From: Lewinellaceae bacterium
Lineage (GTDB): Bacteria > Bacteroidota > Bacteroidia > Chitinophagales > Saprospiraceae
Direction of reading: 5' to 3'
Assembly (NCBI GenBank): GCA_020636315.1
Contig: JACJYA010000022.1
Span: 1 to 64,000, forward strand
Length of the DNA stretch: 64,000 bases
The translations under genes were made by a program, and so were the position numbers. The notes beneath the pieces were generated by a model. The model was not told the DNA's origin, ran no database searches, and was given only the letters and a program-made list of their open reading frames with translations. The stretch's first letter is position 1. The number at the start of each line of letters is the position of its first letter. Below, piece after piece: positions 1 to 10,779 of the stretch.

Positions 1-173
1 AAATCATATAAGAGGATTCCGAAATAGAGGTAGGGCTGATTCCGGGTGGCGCCTCATACTTCCGCTGACTTGTTAAAAATGATTGGCGGAAACCGTATCC
101 GAAAACCGAGAAAATGGCTTGAACCACTAGGCTTTTTCCAGAAAGGAAAGCCTGTTTGGCAATGGAGAGCCGC
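1..173. other. Left-edge non-coding stretch with a hairpin
   Basis: No convincing gene is seen. Positions 129-153 form an imperfect hairpin (AGGCTTT...AAAGCCT with a two-base bulge) just beyond the stop of the minus-strand membrane ORF. It could terminate that transcript, but there is no clear T-tract on the minus strand, so this is weak. Confidence 0.3.
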
Positions 174-1226
174 TCACCGGGGTAAACGGGTAGGGTATGC
201 AACTGCCTCCGCGGCCACTTCCGGCTCTTTGTTTCCCGCTCCTTCCTCCGCCTCCATAGCGGCAAAGTGCTCCAGCAGCATCCGGTGGATAAAGATATAT
301 CCTCCGCCGACCCGCTGCATCAGGTTCAGTTCATCAACGGTATAATCGAGGAAATCGGAAATATTCCAGGGTATATAGCCGTAGAGGTAGAGCAGGAAAC
401 GGAGGGTGTAGTGGCGCAGGCTGGCCATGACGCCCCTGAAGGCGCCCATCGGCAACCCGACGGTCAATCCCAGGATCATACCCAGGAAGAACCAGTTTTC
501 CATTTTGAAGACGAGCAGGCAAAAAAGGCCGCCGATCACCCAGGAAACCACCGCCCATCCAAGCCCTCTTTTAAAACCGGTTATCAGAGACCGCTTTATG
601 CCTTCATTAGGGATGGTGGTCAGTTCAGGCACATTGTTTCTCAGCCCCATGGATATGGCGCCGACCAAACCGCCGATCAGAGCGCAGGCCGACACGATGA
701 GCAGTTCGTCCAGGGCGATGTTCAAGCCGATTCCCTGTATCAGCAACCTTTTTCTCAGAGAAGGAACGATGTATAGGAACAATCCGAGGATCAACCCGGC
801 TATTGCTCCTCTTAACGCGCCGGTCCCGAAAGCGCTGAAAAAATTCTTTCCAAAATACCTCCATGACCAGGTTAACCTTCCGGTCATTTCTATTGTGTTA
901 TCCTTTCTGCCAATCGTAAAAAGGATGCCGACGATCAGGCCGCCGACCGCAGCGACCATTCCGGTCAGTTTTGCATCAAGGGGAGTAGGAGCGAACAAAA
1001 ACCCAAACAGGCCGGCAATCGCCCCAAAGAAAAAGCTTTCAATATTCAGAGATAAAACAACGTGGGCTACTCGCTGCAATTGTCTGGGAAGCCAGGAAAT
1101 CTGTAACTGTTCGATGAGAAAGACCGTCTGGTCGTGTTTCTGCATATTTTTGGCTAACCAGGACAACCACTTCGTCGCCTGGGCCTCAGAATAATGGCGG
1201 GTGCTATGTTTCTTTGGTTGACTCAT
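174..1226 (-). CDS. C-terminal membrane half of a split CHAT-NACHT protein
   Basis: This 350-aa ORF begins with a soluble segment (RHYSEAQATKWLSWLAKNM, then TVFLIEQLQ) of the kind that, in NACHT NTPases, directly follows the helical region after the ATPase module. Six or seven hydrophobic glycine-rich segments follow (about residues 55-300), ending in a short polar tail. Standing alone it would be a membrane protein without a recognisable enzyme. The ATG lies two bases after the stop of the upstream NACHT ORF (TAACCATG), in the -1 frame. The second frame stays open upstream of the ATG. From knowledge of the family I infer that the two ORFs were, or still are, one functional unit: either two translationally coupled subunits, or a single gene broken by an indel or sequencing error. 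The membrane segments would anchor the NTPase to the inner membrane. Confidence 0.6.
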   Translation of the reverse strand: MSQPKKHSTRHYSEAQATKWLSWLAKNMQKHDQTVFLIEQLQISWLPRQLQRVAHVVLSLNIESFFFGAIAGLFGFLFAPTPLDAKLTGMVAAVGGLIVGILFTIGRKDNTIEMTGRLTWSWRYFGKNFFSAFGTGALRGAIAGLILGLFLYIVPSLRKRLLIQGIGLNIALDELLIVSACALIGGLVGAISMGLRNNVPELTTIPNEGIKRSLITGFKRGLGWAVVSWVIGGLFCLLVFKMENWFFLGMILGLTVGLPMGAFRGVMASLRHYTLRFLLYLYGYIPWNISDFLDYTVDELNLMQRVGGGYIFIHRMLLEHFAAMEAEEGAGNKEPEVAAEAVAYPTRLPR

Positions 1227-1228
1227 GG

Positions 1229-3379
1229 TTACAGGGAGAACTTTGTGCCGGCCAGCCGAAACTGCCTTTTGACATAGGCGTCCAGTAAATGTTTTTTCCG
1301 CTCATTGATGCTGCTGAATTCGCCTCCCGCCAGTTGGCCCACCTCTAAATTCTGGTAGGCCCGCATCATCATGCTGAGCATAAAGGGCGTTTCCGCCAGT
1401 TGAAGGAAGGAGGGGTCTGTTTTCAGCAATTGGGTTAATCCTTCATAAGCGGCCCCTGCCTTATGCAGATAGTCCATGATCTTATCCCGGGAAAGCAGCC
1501 TGAGCCGGATGGCGCCGTTCAGCGTCAATTTGGCATTCAGTTCTATGTATTCCCTGAACCGGCAACAGGCAACGACCCCCATGATGGCTGATTCCTGCAA
1601 AAACTGGTTGATGGCGTCAACACAATCGTTGCGGCGTTCTGCCCCGACCTCATCCAGCCCGTCCAGCAATAGCAGCAGCCGGTGGCTTTGCAGCCAGCCC
1701 TCGCCGATCTTACGGGGGATCATGTACTTCATGCTCAGCTCGTCGGCGAGCCACGGCTCGAAATCCTTCCTGGAATTCGTCCAGGAAGAAAGGTTGAAAA
1801 CCACGGGCAGGGAAAGGCCGGCGGTTGTTTCGTACTGGGAGAGGAGTTCTCTGGCAAGGCTGAGCAGGGTTATGGTCTTGCCCGCCCCCGGCTCGCCCAG
1901 GATGAGCATGGAACGGCCCACGTCATCGAAAACCTGTCCGATGGAGTGGCCGGAAGAGATCGGCATGCTTCCCCAGGGGCTATCGACCATTTCGGGCATA
2001 TTATCGAGGCCCAGTTTGATCAGCTCCGAATGCTGAACGGCCTGCTCCAGTACGCCCTGCACCCAGAATTGCCTGACTTTTCTCATCAGAATATTCATCC
2101 CCTGGCTGTCTTCATCCCCTGGCTGTCTCGTTTCCAAAACAGGGGTGGGGGTAAATTTTTTCTCCGGCAGCGGGGTAGGAGTGGAGGGGTGGTTGGAGAA
2201 AATAGCGCCGGCCACATCGATGTCAAACAACCGGCCGTTGGATGAACGCATATAAAGCACGGGAGTTCCCCATTCGGAAGACTCTTCCCGGACCAGGCTA
2301 ATGGCTTTCCTCGCTTCCTGCACGGCCGTATCAACGGGAATGCCTTCGGCGATCGTTTCGTAGAAGGTGCGGGAAAATTCCAGAGCCGCCCGGTCGGTGA
2401 TCTCAAATTGCATGGATACCACAGCGGGAATGCCCCGCCGGATGAGGTTGGCGCCGGTGCTGGAGAACAGGTCTGTGCCGCTGCTTCGGGCGCCCTCACA
2501 GGAATTCAGGATGACGAGCCGCATGGAATGGTGGCCGCTCAGCAGGCGCCCCAGGCTGGTCGCCGCCAGTTCATACACTCCTCCCTCTTCATCGGCCAGG
2601 GCGATCGCTCCTTCTCCCGCGCCGGCATTGAACCCTCCGTGGCCGATGAAGTGAAAGATGTGCCAGGAGCCTTGCCGGATCGCTCCCTGCAGGCCACGCC
2701 AGGTTTGTTCCTCCAGCCAGGTAATGTTGATCAGGCCTTTGTCGATAAGGTGTTCTACGGAGGCCATCATCTGTGCCTTTTCCCTTTCTACATCCAGCGG
2801 AGGAAGGGTTTTGGGGCTGGCAACCATGCCCAGTATCTTCAGCGGTGGTTCTATCGTCAGTGGCTCCATAGGGCGGGCCAGTTCCAGAAAGCGGACGAGG
2901 GGGGTCTCGCTCGACAGGCTGAAATAGTCCCCTTCTGTTTCGTCGTATAAATACTCCCAGGGCAGGGCCGCCAGGCCCGGGGATTCGATGCGCAGGCGTA
3001 TGCGCAGCCCTTTTTTTTCCGCCCGCGCCTTCTGAAGGCTGCCGCGAAAGCAACTCCTGATCTCGGCGGTAAAGAGCTTCTCGAAAAGGTGGCCTCCCAG
3101 TGTTTTTACTGTACTGGACTCTCCGCCGAAGGAGGACAGGAGGAGGTCTCTTGAAACATCCTTTTCCAATGGAAGGGGGCCGGAAACCGGGCTGTTTTTG
3201 CGCGTTTTCTCATATTTCCTGGCCTTTTCAAGGCCCTCCAGGCGGCTTTTGAACTCCGGATCGTCAACCGGCAGGGTAACAAAGGCGCTGGCCTCGCCCA
3301 CCGGGGAATGAACCACCGTGACAGGATACTTTCCGTCGTTCTGAGCACCGATCCTTAGTTCAAAATTGAGGTATTCCAT
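1229..3379 (-). CDS. CHAT-NACHT STAND-type NTPase (candidate conflict/defence protein)
   Basis: Numbered from the ATG at 3379 (716 aa). Residues 130-390 are a CHAT (caspase-like) domain: LPWEYLYD is the usual lead-in, the catalytic His is H247 in HFIGHGG and the nucleophile is C294 in NSCEGARSS. A proline/threonine-rich linker (about 400-425) leads to a NACHT ATPase with Walker A GEPGAGKT (495-502) and Walker B LLLLLDGLDE (568-577), followed by the start of the helical arm. An in-frame TTG further upstream gives eight more residues, but it lies inside a possible -7 box (TATATTTG, 3401-3408 on the minus strand), so the ATG at 3379 is preferred. In bacterial NLR-like proteins NACHT oligomerises on sensing a trigger and CHAT is the protease effector; that role here is inferred. 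The protein stops just where the family usually continues into the region encoded by the next ORF in another frame. Confidence 0.85.
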   Translation of the reverse strand: MEYLNFELRIGAQNDGKYPVTVVHSPVGEASAFVTLPVDDPEFKSRLEGLEKARKYEKTRKNSPVSGPLPLEKDVSRDLLLSSFGGESSTVKTLGGHLFEKLFTAEIRSCFRGSLQKARAEKKGLRIRLRIESPGLAALPWEYLYDETEGDYFSLSSETPLVRFLELARPMEPLTIEPPLKILGMVASPKTLPPLDVEREKAQMMASVEHLIDKGLINITWLEEQTWRGLQGAIRQGSWHIFHFIGHGGFNAGAGEGAIALADEEGGVYELAATSLGRLLSGHHSMRLVILNSCEGARSSGTDLFSSTGANLIRRGIPAVVSMQFEITDRAALEFSRTFYETIAEGIPVDTAVQEARKAISLVREESSEWGTPVLYMRSSNGRLFDIDVAGAIFSNHPSTPTPLPEKKFTPTPVLETRQPGDEDSQGMNILMRKVRQFWVQGVLEQAVQHSELIKLGLDNMPEMVDSPWGSMPISSGHSIGQVFDDVGRSMLILGEPGAGKTITLLSLARELLSQYETTAGLSLPVVFNLSSWTNSRKDFEPWLADELSMKYMIPRKIGEGWLQSHRLLLLLDGLDEVGAERRNDCVDAINQFLQESAIMGVVACCRFREYIELNAKLTLNGAIRLRLLSRDKIMDYLHKAGAAYEGLTQLLKTDPSFLQLAETPFMLSMMMRAYQNLEVGQLAGGEFSSINERKKHLLDAYVKRQFRLAGTKFSL

Positions 3380-3512
3380 GTTTATCGCCTTGGGGATTTT
3401 CAAATATACATATTTCCGTTTGATGTGTATGAATTATATATTCGGTACCTTTAGAGCTCGTCGGGAGTCCACCTTACAGAAACGGCCACCCCCGCCAAAT
3501 CAATGATAGAAC

Positions 3513-5087
3513 ATGAAACCTGTACTACTCATTTTAGCACTGTTAACCGCGCTGGGATGCAGTTCCCCGGCGGATAACGCATCGGAAAGCCAGGAAAAAG
3601 ATCTGCCGCGTATCGCCATCGCCGGGCTGGCCATAGAATCCAGCACCTTTTCGCCCGCCCAGACCCATGAAGAGGCGTTTCACGCCAAAACGGGGGAGGA
3701 TGTTTTTACGCTCTACCCCTTTTTATCACCGGATTCACTGGACAGGAAACGGGCGGAGTGGATCCCTACGCTGAAGGGCCACGCCCTGCCCGGTGGCATT
3801 GTCACCCGGGAGGCCTACGAATCGCTGGTCTCGAAAACTCTGGATATGCTCCGGGAGAACGGCCCCTATGATGGCCTCTTTTTCGATATTCACGGGGCCA
3901 TGAGCGTTGTCGGCCTGGACGACCCGGAGGGGGATTTCATCGTTCGCGTCCGGGAAGTTATTGGTAAGGAGCCCGTTATTTCCACCTGCATGGACCTGCA
4001 CGGCAACGTTTCTCCCCGGCTGGCGCAAAATACCGACCTGATCACCTGCTACCGGCTGGCGCCCCACGAAGACGCTATGGAGTCGAAAAAAAGGGCAGTT
4101 GAGAACCTGCTGGACAGATTGGAAAGCGGGAAGGGCAAGCCGGCCTACAAGGCCTGGATACCGGTGCCCATCCTTCTGCCCGGAGAAAAGACGAGCACGC
4201 GGATAGAGCCGGGAAAAAGCCTGTACGCCAAAGTCGGCCCGGCGGCCCAGCAGGAAGGCGTCATCGACGCCGCCATCTGGGTGGGCTACGCCTGGGCCGA
4301 TGAACCGCGCAACCACGCCGTCGTCATGGTGACGGGAGACGAAAAGGAAAAGGTGGCCCGTACCGCCGAAGATCTGGCCCGGAGTTTCTGGGAGGTGCGG
4401 AATGAATTTGAATTTGTGGCGCCCACCGCTTCGCTTAAAGAAAGCCTGGACAAGGCCATCGCCAGCGATAAACACCCGTTTATGATCAGCGATATGGGAG
4501 ACAACCCCACCGCCGGCGGCGCCGGCGATGTGGCATGGACCCTGAGGGAGATCCTCGCCCGACCCGAATTCAAAACCGAATCCGGCCCTTCACTGATCTA
4601 TGCTTCGATCCCCGGCCCGGAGCTGGTGGAGAAGGCCGTAGAGGCCGGTGTCGGTGGAACGGTAGAGGCATACGTCGGGGCTGCGGTTGACGCCCGCTAT
4701 GCTCCCCCGATAAAACTCTCCGGGAAAATAGAGGCGATAGAACACGGAGATGTTCACGCCGAAACGGAGGTAGTGGTAAAAGTGGGCAGCGTGCACGTCA
4801 TCGTCACCAAAAAGCGGAAGCCCTACCACAAGGAAGTGGATTTCACCCGGCTGGGGCTGAACCCCCGGGAAACGGATATCGTCGTTGTGAAAATTGGATA
4901 TCTGGTGCCGGAATTGTACGACATGCGGGCGGACTGGATCATGGCCCTGACCCCCGGCGGGGTCGATCAGGACCTGGAACGACTCGACTACAAGCGGATA
5001 CAACGGCCAATGTTCCCGCTCGATAAGGATATGGAGGATCCGGATCTTTCCGCCAGGCTGGTTCCCTCCTCCGATGAGGGGAAATGA
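3513..5087 (+). CDS. M81-family (MlrC-like) metallopeptidase lipoprotein
   Basis: A 524-aa protein. The N terminus is a lipoprotein signal with lipobox LGCSS (Cys16). The mature part starts with the family signature IAIAGLAIESSTFSP, followed by FFDIHGAM (DIHG at 125-128) and MDLHGNVS (DLHG at 161-164), the metal-binding region of the M81/DUF1485 family. The C-terminal MlrC domain is present (VVVKIGYLVPELYDMRADWIMALTPGG). The founding member, MlrC, hydrolyses linearised microcystin products; most relatives have unknown peptide-like substrates, and an envelope location suggests scavenging. The stop overlaps the next gene by 14 bases, so the two are probably co-translated. Confidence 0.85.
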   Translation: MKPVLLILALLTALGCSSPADNASESQEKDLPRIAIAGLAIESSTFSPAQTHEEAFHAKTGEDVFTLYPFLSPDSLDRKRAEWIPTLKGHALPGGIVTREAYESLVSKTLDMLRENGPYDGLFFDIHGAMSVVGLDDPEGDFIVRVREVIGKEPVISTCMDLHGNVSPRLAQNTDLITCYRLAPHEDAMESKKRAVENLLDRLESGKGKPAYKAWIPVPILLPGEKTSTRIEPGKSLYAKVGPAAQQEGVIDAAIWVGYAWADEPRNHAVVMVTGDEKEKVARTAEDLARSFWEVRNEFEFVAPTASLKESLDKAIASDKHPFMISDMGDNPTAGGAGDVAWTLREILARPEFKTESGPSLIYASIPGPELVEKAVEAGVGGTVEAYVGAAVDARYAPPIKLSGKIEAIEHGDVHAETEVVVKVGSVHVIVTKKRKPYHKEVDFTRLGLNPRETDIVVVKIGYLVPELYDMRADWIMALTPGGVDQDLERLDYKRIQRPMFPLDKDMEDPDLSARLVPSSDEGK

Positions 5088-5913
5088 GCCTGTTGAAATA
5101 TTTTCAAAACCTTATATTTCGGCTGTAAGTAAAAACACCAGAGAAGTGGAAAGCCAGAAAGAAACCTCACCCCGCGCCCTCACCGAAAAGTTATCCAACG
5201 GCCTTGCCTTTGAAATGGCCTATGTGGAAGGAGGCGTGTTCAGCATGGGCAGTGCCGATGAACACGCCTTTTACGATGAACAACCCATCCACGACGTCAA
5301 ACTGGACAGCTTTTACATAGGAAAATATCCTGTATCTCAGGCGATGTGGAATGGTATCATGAGCGATGGCCCGGCACTCTCCAACGGGGATGCCCGTCCG
5401 GTGGAAATGGTGTCCTGGGAAGATGTTCAGGTATTTATCCAAAAACTCAACGAGGTTACCGGCAAGTCCTACCGCTTACCCACGGAAGCGGAATGGGAGT
5501 ATGCCGCCCGCGGCGGCCAGCAGGGGCACGGCTATAAATATGCCGGGAGCAACAAGCTGGAAGAAGTGGGCTGGTACGTGCGGAACAGCGACGGCGGGAA
5601 AAAGCCGGTTGGCCGGAAAAAACCCAACGAGCTCGGCATTTACGGCCTGAGCGGCAATGTGCTGGAATGGTGCCAGGACTGGTACAGCGGAGACTACTAT
5701 GAAGCGTGCCGTAAGCAGGGCGTTGTGGAAAACCCGCAGGGCCCGTCGGAGGGCGCCTTCCGCGTTCTGCGCGGCGGCTCGTGGTATCTGGAGGCTTTGC
5801 GCTGCCGTTCTACCTATCGCCATTACGACCCGCCGGGGAGCCGCTTTACGGATATGGGGTTTCGGCTGGCGCTGCCTGTTAAGGGCCCGGTGAAGAATAA
5901 CTTCCCCATTTGA
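5074..5913 (+). CDS. FGE-sulfatase-fold (SUMF1-like) protein, probably not a true FGE
   Basis: A 279-aa protein. From about residue 46 it has the full formylglycine-generating-enzyme fold pattern: MAYVEGGVFSMGS, HDVKLDSFYIGKYPVSQAMW, YRLPTEAEWEYAARGG, LSGNVLEWCQDWY, RVLRGGSWYLEALRCRSTYRH and MGFRLAL. True FGE enzymes carry a cysteine pair in the segment after GGS; here the first position is not Cys and only the CRSTYR cysteine remains, so oxidase activity is doubtful and a binding or structural role is more likely. There is no signal peptide. The ATG at 5074 lies inside the 3' end of the M81 gene; later ATGs would cut into the conserved domain. Confidence 0.8.
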   Translation: MRGNEPVEIFSKPYISAVSKNTREVESQKETSPRALTEKLSNGLAFEMAYVEGGVFSMGSADEHAFYDEQPIHDVKLDSFYIGKYPVSQAMWNGIMSDGPALSNGDARPVEMVSWEDVQVFIQKLNEVTGKSYRLPTEAEWEYAARGGQQGHGYKYAGSNKLEEVGWYVRNSDGGKKPVGRKKPNELGIYGLSGNVLEWCQDWYSGDYYEACRKQGVVENPQGPSEGAFRVLRGGSWYLEALRCRSTYRHYDPPGSRFTDMGFRLALPVKGPVKNNFPI

Positions 5914-5954
5914 TACGGCCCTTTTCTTTTTCTGTCGGGACTATGATTTTAGTT

Positions 5955-5962
5955 TATATTTG
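5955..5962 (+). promoter_or_regulatory. Possible -7 box upstream of the metallopeptidase toxin gene
   Basis: TATATTTG matches the Bacteroidota -7 consensus TAnnTTTG and lies 25 bases before the ATG at 5988, a typical short leader. No clean TTTG sits at the -33 position, so this is a partial match. Confidence 0.4.
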
Positions 5963-5987
5963 TTGACGCAGGCCTAAAACTCTACTT

Positions 5988-7331
5988 ATGCACGAACACC
6001 AACCTAAATCTACCCCGGCATGGCATCATCGGGATGCCACTGCATCTGACAGCCACACTACTCAAACTTCCTTTTTCAGCCCCGGCACAGTACAACGGAA
6101 ACCTGAACCTTTTTTTGCAAAGTCTCGCCATGCTATATCCGCACTATCCTCTCAGTCTATCATACAACGGGCGAAACGAGAAGACCTTGCTATAGGGCAA
6201 TCTGTTTACTTTCCAAAGAAAACAGTCATTAAGGGCTGGGCAATAGAGCCTAATACAAAAGGGATAGTTCGTCTGATACCGGAGCAGGGGGATGTCGAGA
6301 TCGAAATAACCACAGGCCAATTTGAGAAAGAAACGGTCAAAGTAGGCCCGGGTTTGATAGAGATCGCAACTGGCGAAAAGGGAAAAGAAGAAGATGAATT
6401 AGAGGCGGCTGCCGCGATGGCTGAATTCGAACCAAATGAACGCAAAATAGGGGAGTGGGGCTCTATTTGGGAAGTCAGGCCAGGCATTGGAGTAGAAGTA
6501 CCCAAGGGTAATGAATCGTATTTAGAGTTCATCATTGGCCAATTGGATATAATTGGCGGCACCAAAACGGGCAAAACAATGATCGAACGATTCAGCGAGA
6601 ATGGGTCTTTTCGAAAAGTCAAAGACCAATCAGGGCCATACAAAGATTTAACCTTGATTATCGGACAGCCGCCGGAGCGGCAAAAAGATAAAATTAAAAA
6701 ACAGTTTAATGATAACTTACGGGTTATAAAAACCGGGGGAACAGGCGGGCGTAAACCATCCGGGCAGAAAATATTCGGGGATCAAAGAATTCCTGAGATC
6801 ATTTTGCATAATCGTCCGGAAGAAGGCCGGGAAGACTATGTGGGTGACCCCGCTAAAAAGGTCAAGGTGATTCCTGCCGGAATTACCGGCCATAAAGATT
6901 TTTACGCAACGCAGCCCTTCGATGTCATTCTCTATCATGAAATGGTGCATGCCCTCGTTTCTCAGTTAGGGGTTTCCTCACGCCTGGCAGAGATTGACAC
7001 CCAAATTGATTTAGGGTACAAAATTCCGGAAGGAATTGCCGTTGACGACCATGTTGAAGAACAATTGGTCGTTGGAATCATGGGGGGGTTGGGATTGTCC
7101 TTTTCCGAGAATGCCTACCGGCGTGAAAAGGAGTATGAACAGCGTAAAACTTATAAAGCGGTGGGAATTGAAGAGGGTTCGAAATCCAAGGGGAAACTTG
7201 AAGATTCAGATATGGATAAGCTCAGTGAAGACACGGTATTACAAGAGATCTACCGCGCGTTACGAAAAGCAGGGCTTAGTGAAGCGCAGGCACTATATGT
7301 CGTCGGAAAGGGGGACAAGCCCGGGGAATAA
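5988..7331 (+). CDS. Putative exported zinc metallopeptidase toxin/effector with eCIS-like N terminus
   Basis: A 447-aa protein. The N-terminal ~60 residues are low-complexity and polar, with FFSPGTVQRKPEPFF and SIIQRAK. QRK-type leaders like this are common on Bacteroidota proteins of the DUF4157 / extracellular contractile injection system cargo kind. No Sec signal peptide is present. The middle is unrecognised. The C-terminal part has DVILYHEMVHALVSQL (HEMVH at 317-321) followed by DDHVEEQLVVG (353-363), an arrangement like the M91 (NleD-type) effector peptidases, where an HExxH motif and a downstream Glu bind zinc. I infer a zinc protease cargo. No contractile sheath, baseplate or immunity gene is visible nearby, so the delivery route is open. 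A plain extracellular protease is the alternative. Confidence 0.55.
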   Translation: MHEHQPKSTPAWHHRDATASDSHTTQTSFFSPGTVQRKPEPFFAKSRHAISALSSQSIIQRAKREDLAIGQSVYFPKKTVIKGWAIEPNTKGIVRLIPEQGDVEIEITTGQFEKETVKVGPGLIEIATGEKGKEEDELEAAAAMAEFEPNERKIGEWGSIWEVRPGIGVEVPKGNESYLEFIIGQLDIIGGTKTGKTMIERFSENGSFRKVKDQSGPYKDLTLIIGQPPERQKDKIKKQFNDNLRVIKTGGTGGRKPSGQKIFGDQRIPEIILHNRPEEGREDYVGDPAKKVKVIPAGITGHKDFYATQPFDVILYHEMVHALVSQLGVSSRLAEIDTQIDLGYKIPEGIAVDDHVEEQLVVGIMGGLGLSFSENAYRREKEYEQRKTYKAVGIEEGSKSKGKLEDSDMDKLSEDTVLQEIYRALRKAGLSEAQALYVVGKGDKPGE

Positions 7332-7378
7332 AACAGAAGATGCGCCCCGGATAGTTCAAACAAGAGTGCCCGCATTAC

Positions 7379-7450
7379 GCTAACCCGCTGGTTTCCAGAA
7401 ACCCAGAAACCCAGAAACCAGAACCCAGAAACTATGAACAGTCCCCTAAG
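7379..7450. repeat. Dispersed intergenic repeat, copy A (GCTGGTTTCCAG core)
   Basis: In the 261-base gap after the metallopeptidase gene, 7379-7398 reads as the reverse complement of CTGGAAACCAGCGGGTTAGC, followed by imperfect iterations of CCCAGAAA and an ACTATGAACAGTCCC segment. The same core recurs at 22704-22723 and 52665-52684, and part of it at 35002-35013. No coding potential is seen. Confidence 0.7.
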
Positions 7451-7592
7451 CCGGTGGTTTACAGGCAACCAGCCCGCCTTTCGTGCCTCGCCCGCCTCCC
7501 TCGCCAGAAGGCCAAAGCGGCTACTGTCCGCAGTGGCGGGTAAAAAACCCAGAACACGCTCTTGAACACTATGCAGCCCTCAAAGGTTATTC

Positions 7593-9671
<2,079 letters not shown>

Positions 9672-9807
9672 AAAGGTGGAGGGGTAAATAGTGTAAAAGT
9701 GCTTAGGTGTAAAAGTGTAAATGGCTGGCGGGCTTTCTCTTTCAGGGCTTTACACAATCCAAAGAGTGTCTGGTAATGTGATCAACAAGAAGAACTATTC
9801 AAACCAT

Positions 9808-10779
9808 ATGAAGCAGATCTTTACGCTTTTTGCCCTGGTATTCGGGGTGTCAATGGCTTACGGGCAGCAGCCTGCCCAATACAGCCTGTTCATGATGAAC
9901 AAGCTCAACTGGAACCCCGCTTATGCGGGGATGGACAATTCCCTGAGCGCTACCGGTATTTACCGGGCGCAGTGGGTAGGGCTTGAGGGCAACCCCATTA
10001 CCCAGAATGCTAATGTGCATTTGCCGCTGTACGTTTTCAGCAGTGGTATAGGGATCAATCTGGAGAATGATGAGCTCGGTGCTGAGCGCCGGACTACCGG
10101 AACGGTATCCTACAACTACCAGTTGCCGGTGGGCAACCGTGGGGTGCTTGCCATTGGGCTGAGCGCAGGAATGGCCCAGCGCACCCTGGACGGAGCCAAA
10201 CTGAGGACTCCGGGAGGAGATTACAATATAGATGCCTCCATCATCATCCACAATGATGACTTGTTGCCCATCACTCAGATCAATGCCACTGCGACTACCT
10301 TTGGAGCAGGGCTGTACTACTATTCCGAGCGTTTCGAGGCCGGCATTTCCGCCCGCAACCTCTCGGAGCCTACGGTTAACCTCGATGCCATCAGCCTTGA
10401 GCTCAAAAGGGCTTTTTTCTTTAATGTCAGTGGGCATTTTGACCTCAATGAGAACCTCTCCCTGCACCCTTCGGCCCTCATTCGTTCTGACCTGGCGCAG
10501 ACCCAGACGGACATCGCCGCAATTTTGCGCTACAACGACAATATTTTCGGAGGGGCTTCGTTTAGAGGATACAACAGTGATAATATCGACGCTGTTGCTT
10601 TGATCGCCGGCTTCAGGCTCAGTGAGCACATCACGGTAGCTTATGCTTACGATCTCACACTCTCAGCACTTAATCAGGTGAGCAACGGCTCACACGAGGT
10701 GATGATCAATTATAACCTCAATAAACGTTTGGGCGCCGGCCGGCTGCCGAAAGTGATCTACAACCCCCGGACGTTGTAG
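9808..10779 (+). CDS. porP: PorP/SprF-family type IX secretion outer-membrane protein
   Basis: A 323-aa protein starting at ATG 9808, where a clear signal peptide begins (MKQIFTLFALVFGVSMAYGQ). The mature protein starts with the PorP/SprF hallmark QQPAQYSLFMMNKLNWNPAYAG and continues as alternating amphipathic strands, a predicted beta-barrel in the outer membrane. The family links surface cargo or the PorKN ring to the T9SS. It lies directly before gldKLMN, the same order as porP-porK-porL-porM-porN in other Bacteroidota, which supports it being the core PorP rather than an orphan SprF. Confidence 0.88.
   Translation: MKQIFTLFALVFGVSMAYGQQPAQYSLFMMNKLNWNPAYAGMDNSLSATGIYRAQWVGLEGNPITQNANVHLPLYVFSSGIGINLENDELGAERRTTGTVSYNYQLPVGNRGVLAIGLSAGMAQRTLDGAKLRTPGGDYNIDASIIIHNDDLLPITQINATATTFGAGLYYYSERFEAGISARNLSEPTVNLDAISLELKRAFFFNVSGHFDLNENLSLHPSALIRSDLAQTQTDIAAILRYNDNIFGGASFRGYNSDNIDAVALIAGFRLSEHITVAYAYDLTLSALNQVSNGSHEVMINYNLNKRLGAGRLPKVIYNPRTL

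Noticed and set aside
46..345. A 99-codon plus-strand frame at the left edge
   Set aside because: Mostly antisense to the membrane-domain ORF; composition and lack of motifs argue against a gene.
3380..3403. TTG start adding eight residues to the CHAT-NACHT protein
   Set aside because: The TTG lies inside a likely -7 promoter box, and the ATG at 3379 is available.
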